A DNA stretch of 64,000 bases, taken from Apus apus (Eukaryota; Chordata; Aves; Apodiformes; Apodidae). The stretch lies in the NCBI RefSeq assembly GCF_020740795.1, contig NC_067282.1, forward strand, positions 131,001,132-131,065,131, read 5' to 3'. The notes under the pieces were generated by a model, which made no database searches, was not told where the DNA came from, and was given only the letters and a program-made list of their open reading frames with translations. Shown here piece after piece: positions 58,001 to 64,000 of this stretch. The translations under genes were made by a program, and so were the position numbers. Positions within the stretch are counted from its first letter, which is position 1. Each line of letters starts with the position of its first letter.

Positions 58001-61000
58001 GTTCGTAGAGCACCTTGACATACATAATTAGTGAGGATGCTGGTGTTTATTTAGGGCTCGTGGTTGTGAAAAATAGAACAAAGAGATTGTTGGGGGGCTG
58101 GGCAATAATCAAGGCAGTAAAATAATTTCTCTCCTCTCTTTGCTCTTTCTCTCAGATTTCCTATCACAGAAATAAATTTAACCCCACCCCTATCTAGTCA
58201 GCTCACTTAACTCATGCTTTTTGACAGCTAACACATGCTATGCAAGATTGCTTTCCTACATTTCCTTTTGCCTTCTGCTGTTCCATTTCATTCTTGCTGC
58301 ATCATCTTAAAGCTAGAAGATCTTAAAATTTCGAACAGATTTTGAGAGCCTATAGTCAGGCTGGCAGAAGGCAGCAGGGAATGAGCTTAGCTTGCTATTT
58401 TTCTCAATAGCTCTCTTTGAGATGAAAATTCTTCCTTGCCACATACAGTCCTAAATGAAAGAGTAATTTCTTACTTACTTTTACAAGTCTTTTGATTTCC
58501 TTCTTTAGTCTGCACATGTCTCACAGATATTTCTCCAGCTCCTGCTCCTTATGGACCAGTATCATCTTACATCACTGTTACATTTCTATCAAAGCTTTCC
58601 TTTCAACAGAGATATGCTCCTTAGAAAAAAGTTCAAATCTAAGTTTCCCTGAGCTTTGCGAGAGGAATCAGGCTGGAATTTCATTTTTCTATTATGCTCA
58701 AGTCAATGCTTTTCTGGGATTTTTTTTATTATTATTTTATTTTTTTTAATTTGGAAGAAAACTTGGTTGGGTTAAACTTAACATTACTTTTTGAAAATAT
58801 AAACTCATATCAGCACCTGAACTGTGTAGCATATGCCCATCTATTCCTTTAAATGTTCATTGGTAAAATACTCACTTACTGAAGGCACAGAAAGAATTTC
58901 TGATTCAGTCAGAAAGAAAGATTGTGTGGGCATATGTAATCAAATAGATTGATTAGAGTGCATTTCAGAAGTCTAATTCAGCAGACTTTAAGCCTATTCT
59001 GCTCTGCAGTTCCTTTGTTTCAAGGAGAAACAAGATAAAGGCTGGCTAGGTGAGTAATAAACTGGTATCACATACATTAATATACAGTAATCAGATAGTA
59101 AAATCTTATTCAAAAGGCCTATTGTGCAAGACACTGTACAAACAAGACAAACTTAGTTCCTGCCTAGCAACTCAGTAATGAATACATTTTAACAGGTAAG
59201 ATCTTAACATGATCTTTCAATTGACTTCTTTTGATTTCAGATCACGTGTGATCATAGGCACACACGTGTGCACACATATGCACAGACATTTATTCCACCT
59301 GTATTTATAGATACACACATTTTACCTAGATGCAAGTCCTGAAGTGACACTGTATTATGCACAGCAGTGTATGTGATCATACCAAAAAAAGAATTCAAGC
59401 TTCACTTGGCAATGAAGTTGATACCTGGTTTGTTTAACTGCGTCCACTCTCCTGAAATGCATTTGTGTCTGAAGAGTTGTCCTATGACAGAAGGAGGAAG
59501 TGAGGAAAGATCTGTCTTGAACAGTAGAGGATTAGATATTTTTTGTTGAGAATAACAAGTATGTAATTTCATTCAAGCATGCCATTCTATGAAAAGGAGA
59601 AGGAATTTTACTATTTGAATATTCTGGTTTTTATTCTGTAAGGAGAAGTATTCAAATCCTACGCTGAATGCATGAGCTGCAAAGGTTAAACCTAGCAAGG
59701 CAGAGCTTTAGCAATGTGGGGGCAGGGTAAGAATGTATCATTTCTTCAGCAGCATTTGAAGAACTAGTTCTCACAAATTTTTGAAATATTTTGTGTGTCA
59801 TTTAATCAAGCCCCATCAAAACTCCCTCCTCTGCCCTTCAGAGATACTATTGTCTTTTTCAAACATGATTTTTCAAAGCATACTCCTTCACTGGAAAACT
59901 TGTGATAAAAACAAGCATGAAAGACAGAAAAAACTTTGGATAAATTAAACATGCCATTGATTTGGCTAACAAGTAGCCCAGAAACTTGAGGAAAGAAGCC
60001 ATTGTTCCAAAGTCTAATGCGTGGAGATGAATTTTCAAAATCACACTTGATGAAGTTGGTTGCCCTACCCTGTACATAGAGATGGATCAAAACCAGTGTG
60101 AAGTGCTTGTGGCAATGTGAACTTGCAGACACAGACTTATGCATAGCTTCAGCTTTTATTTGTGAACACTTAGTCCCTGTTTGCCCTTTAGCTTGTTACG
60201 TAGGAGGCTGGCACCTACATAAAAATCACTGTACCTTTTACCAAAATCCTGCTTCCTAGCCTACTCCCTAGTTTTTCCTAGCTTAGCAGGAATATTGTTA
60301 GTCTCAAAAGCTCAGGCTTCAGCAAAAAATGTCCTCTGCCTGTCTAGCTTACCTACTTAGTTTCAGTTAGACAAAACTATGCTGCTGGTTCTATGTTGCT
60401 GTGCTCTGTGAAGTTTGTACCACTTAAATGTACAGACTCTTTGTCAAAATGTGCTCTACTTCAGACACAGCCACAAAAGTGGGTGAAAAATTGCTCAGTG
60501 CATAGTGCACATCAATGGCTCTGAAATCTCTTTGTGTGAAGGAATTTCTGTAAATGATGTACAGATCTATTTTTGTTCATTTAAAGGCATTTTTTTTGGT
60601 GGTTTATTGTCTCAGGCTAATGTAAGTGGTTATGCCACTGTTGTGCATTTACAAACTGGGGTATGAATAAATAACAATTAAACTGTGTATACTTTCATGT
60701 TCAAATTTTATGTTCTACTGGCACTGAGAATGTATAACTTGAAGGCTGAGTACACAACTGAGGAGTCACTATAAAGGAAGGATGCACATGGCTAAATACT
60801 GGTTTTATAACATCTTGCCTGCAGATATTTCTTTTTGCAGACTCTAATGGGAGATGAGGGAAGATCCATGTTTCAGTTTATCTGAACCACCAAAGTTTAC
60901 AGAGAAGGAAAAGAGTGGGTGGGAGAAGAGGAAAAGGGAGGGGAGGCTGGGAAAAAAAAAAAATTCAGCTGTTGTCTATCCATGTTTTAAATACAGAATC

Positions 61001-62944
61001 CTCTGATCTACTGATATGTAATTCATACCAGCAATTTGGTACCTCAAAAATATTTTGCAGGGACCTGATGATGTTATGATTATTTTTCCTCCACCTCCTT
61101 TAATAAACAGTGCCATCGGATGATTTTCCTCTCTTAGCCTGAGTCATTTCCTCTTCCGTCGCTTCAAGCTCTTTTAGCCTGCAACTGACACTAACCACCT
61201 CTTCATCCTGGGAGTCCTTCAAGTCTCTGTCCTCAGATGCAGTTAGATTGCAAAAATTAGGCGTAACTGTTTGGGGAAGCTATTGTGACACTTGCCAGGG
61301 CATGAATTTAGTTATTGTGGTTTAAGTGCCCACCAGGACACTCTTATTCTGTACCGTAAGTGCATTTTTTGGTGGTTTAATTTGACCCATTTCCAAAGTA
61401 GCCTGTGCTAAAGCCACATGGACACACCTGCATGGAAAAAAAATAGCTTCCTCACTGCCTCCTACCCCCCCTAATTACACTCTGGAATTGCTTACTTAAA
61501 CCTTGGGTGGTTTTAGATCAAACATCTATTTCATCTCTATTATCTCTTTTATGCTACCAACTGCCAGCAACTTTATCCAGCTGTAGAAAAGGCAATCTTC
61601 CCTGATTTCACTTTTTCACAAGCATTACGAAATTACTTCAGTGAGTGATATTTTATAGACTTGTCCTGGAATACCATAGAAAAAACCACAGCTTTTTAGC
61701 AAAATTCATGCTGATGAGATGTTGCTATAGAAATACTTTAAATATAGCAGCTTTAATCTGCAGCCATTGTGATGGAGAAAGAAATGCCAAATACTTACAG
61801 CTTCTACAACTCCAAAAAGCTGCTCCAAACCAACACACAAGGCTCTTGAAGAGAGCTACCCCAGATCCGTTTTTCCCTTTGATGTGCCCTTTTCTTCCTC
61901 CATCTGGGCACACTTGTAGGAAGTGCAAACGGAGCCAAGTCTTCTGCAGTTCCCACGAGAGCAGGTCTGTGGTTTTGGCATTTATGGCTGATCCTGGCAG
62001 CCAGCAGTATGACAGCAGCAGGTAGCAGGCAAGAAAAGCCAACACGTGAGGCAACAGCATTTCAGTAGGCAGAGCTGAGGGAGCCAAGAAGACAGACACA
62101 GAGCAGTATTAGTGAGAGGCTGGAGCTTCTGGGGCATATTCAGAGGAAGGGCTTTGGGCTTAGGAAGGAGTGGAGTGTACTGGTGAGAAAGGGCTTTGGA
62201 GGAAGGACAACCCTGGCAGGAGGGAAGGGGAATTGGAAGGGCTGAAGGGTTCTGCAGTGGTAGAGGAAGGGCAGACCCTTTTGTGGCAGGCAGCATCAGG
62301 CAACTGAAACAGAAACGCTGGTGGCTGGGAGCTCTGGCTGGGTAGTCCAAGAGGACTCTGAGACAAGAGGATAGCTGGGATGCCCAGAGCTCAGCTGAAG
62401 TTGGATTTGCCTGGCACATACTCCTTCCCAGGCATTCCCAGTTACACCTGGTGCCTAATGTGGGGTGACTAGGACTACTTAATGCTACTACCCTTTCAAT
62501 TACATTTACCTTCCTCATACTCATTTTTACTGGAAGAAATATGGTAGCTCAGTCCAAAACTCCGTGCTTACTCCAGGTGGAGCCTCTTTGGAGACCTCAG
62601 CAACAGACTTGAAAGGACTTGCTGCAGCAGACTCTGGGGAGCAGCTGCAGGGCTGCTGGGCCTCCCCAACACCTGTGTGAACTGCAAATCCATGCACAAA
62701 GCTACTTGTTAATTATTTTGTTCACTTCTGAATTCAGAGTTGAACATGAGCTAGACTGGGACAAGGAGTATATGAGGTACGGTAAATAGAGCTTTTTGTG
62801 CTGGAAAGCCACTGTCATCTAAGAGTGGCACACAGCCAGAACCCCCCTGCCAAGAGGAGAAGGTCAAAAGGGTGATGTAGATATTCTTGCCATGAGTCCC
62901 ACAGACCTAGAGAGTGAAATATTTGTCCTACAGGGCTGGAATTT

Positions 62945-63400
62945 TCATAGAATGGTTTGGGTTGGAAGGGACCTTTAAAAGTTGGACACCTATTCCAAGC
63001 CCCCTGCAGTGAGCAGGGACATCTTCAACTAGATCAGGCTGCTCAGAGCCCCATCCAACCTGATCCTGAAGGCTTCCAGGGACAGAGCATCTACCACCTC
63101 CCTGGGAAACCTGTTCCACTGTTTTACCATGCTGATTGTAAGAAATTTCTTCCTTATATCTAGTCTAAATCTATGCTCTTTTAGTTTAAAACCATTACCT
63201 TTTGTTCTGTCACTACAGGCCCTGCTTGTAGTCTGTCCCCATCTTTCTTATAGGTCCACCTTAAAATTGAGAGGCCACAATAAGGTCTCCCCGGAGCCTT
63301 CTCTTCTCCAGGCCGAACAGCCCCAGCTCTCTCAGCCCTTCTTCACAGGAGAGGTGCTCCAGCACTCTGATCATTTTTGGGGCCTCCTCAGGACACAGAG
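62945..63400 (-). mobile_element. CR1 LINE 3'-end copy
   Basis: The plus strand starts with CATAGAATGGTTTGGGTTGG and AAGGGACCTTTAAAAGTTGG, the reverse complement of a CR1 3' terminus, then runs through CTCCCTGGGAAACCTGTTCC and AGGCCGAACAGCCCCAGCTC. Truncated near 63,400. No intact frame. Confidence 0.92.
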
Positions 63401-64000
63401 AAGAACCTGCGTTATTTGCAGAAACGCAGCTAAATTAACTCCCAAGCAGGAACTTTGCTGCTGCTGTTGCTCAGGAGTCCACTTATCACCATAACTGGCA
63501 ACATTATAAGTTAGTTTTCATTATTTTGCTTGGAGAATGGAAGGCCTTTGGAGAAAGGACTGAATGATAAATTTCTTTGGTTTTATGTTTGAGAGCTTTA
63601 TCTTTTAACAATTTATGACATATTTTTAAAAAAGCATTTGTCTCTATACCCAGCTTTTATAGACAGCCTTTACAAGAGTTGGGAGGGAAAAGAGAGATCA
63701 ATAGACATTTCATTCTGAAACATAACGGAATCATGTGGATCTTGGCTTAGGGACATTCAAGTTAATTTCTGCTTAGGTGATAAATCTACGTTTTATGGGT
63801 TTGTAACTCGGCATATTTGAAGACTTGAATCTTGGCAGTCAAAGCTTTCAGGTCAGGAGAATATTTTTAGTAATACTTTATTTAAAAAAAAATAGAAAAA
63901 CATAGAAGGTTGTTTTTAAGTTTAGAAAGTTAAAGAGAGAGTTTTAAAAAGCATGGGTTGGGTCACATTTTGACACCCATGTTTGTTTAGTTTTTCCCTT
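63401..64000. other. Intergenic, right edge
   Basis: Nothing recognised. Confidence 0.6.

Larger units (their letters stand above)
45650..62940. other. Intergenic DNA upstream of KRAS
   Basis: After the GC island ends near 45.95 kb, 17 kb follow without an exon I can support. Open frames are short and carry no family motifs. The mammalian neighbour LMNTD1 was not recognised. Holds the simple repeats at 45.98-46.08 kb. Confidence 0.6.

Noticed and set aside
61982-62524. 180-codon minus-strand frame in the upstream intergenic region
   Set aside because: Ser/Leu/Pro-rich with no recognised domain and no supporting gene structure.

Overview
This is a 64 kb piece of a vertebrate nuclear genome, almost certainly avian. 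Evidence for a bird: several CR1-type non-LTR retrotransposon copies with typical CR1 reverse-transcriptase and 3'-end sequence, compact introns, and three genes in the conserved vertebrate order DNAI7 (CASC1) - ETFRF1 (LYRM5) - KRAS. No bacterial, phage or CRISPR features are present. The species was not determined.

Layout. (1) 1-14,224, minus strand: the 5' part of DNAI7, an axonemal dynein/cilia gene. Nine coding exons were placed (about 322 codons, a single open reading frame across all junctions); the 3' half of the gene lies off the left edge. (2) About 13.95-14.56 kb: a CpG-rich bidirectional promoter shared head-to-head by DNAI7 (minus) and ETFRF1 (plus), with a perfect palindromic RFX X-box. 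(3) 15,152-15,507, plus strand: ETFRF1, two coding exons, 86 aa, poly(A) signal at 15,557. (4) 15.58-17.1 kb: short convergent intergenic spacer. (5) About 17,105-45,560, minus strand: complete KRAS, with a 3.5 kb 3' UTR, alternative terminal exons 4B (20.6 kb) and 4A (27.3 kb), shared coding exons at 34.4, 37.7 and 44.0 kb, and noncoding exon 1 in a GC-rich island at 45.4-45.6 kb. (6) About 45.65-64 kb: upstream intergenic DNA with no supportable exons, simple repeats and one CR1 3' fragment.

The genes are not a pathway unit. DNAI7 acts in motile cilia, ETFRF1 is a mitochondrial LYR protein acting on electron-transfer flavoprotein, and KRAS is a membrane signalling GTPase. Their linkage is conserved synteny. 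The points most worth a second look are the X-box next to the DNAI7 start codon, the DNAI7 coding exon that contributes only the ATG, a start-stop uORF just before ETFRF1, a tandem duplication of the KRAS4A stop-codon/splice-donor segment with the second donor broken, lineage changes in both KRAS membrane-targeting tails, and a CR1 copy lacking reverse-transcriptase motif A inside the 4A-4B intron. I see no previously undescribed multi-gene system here.
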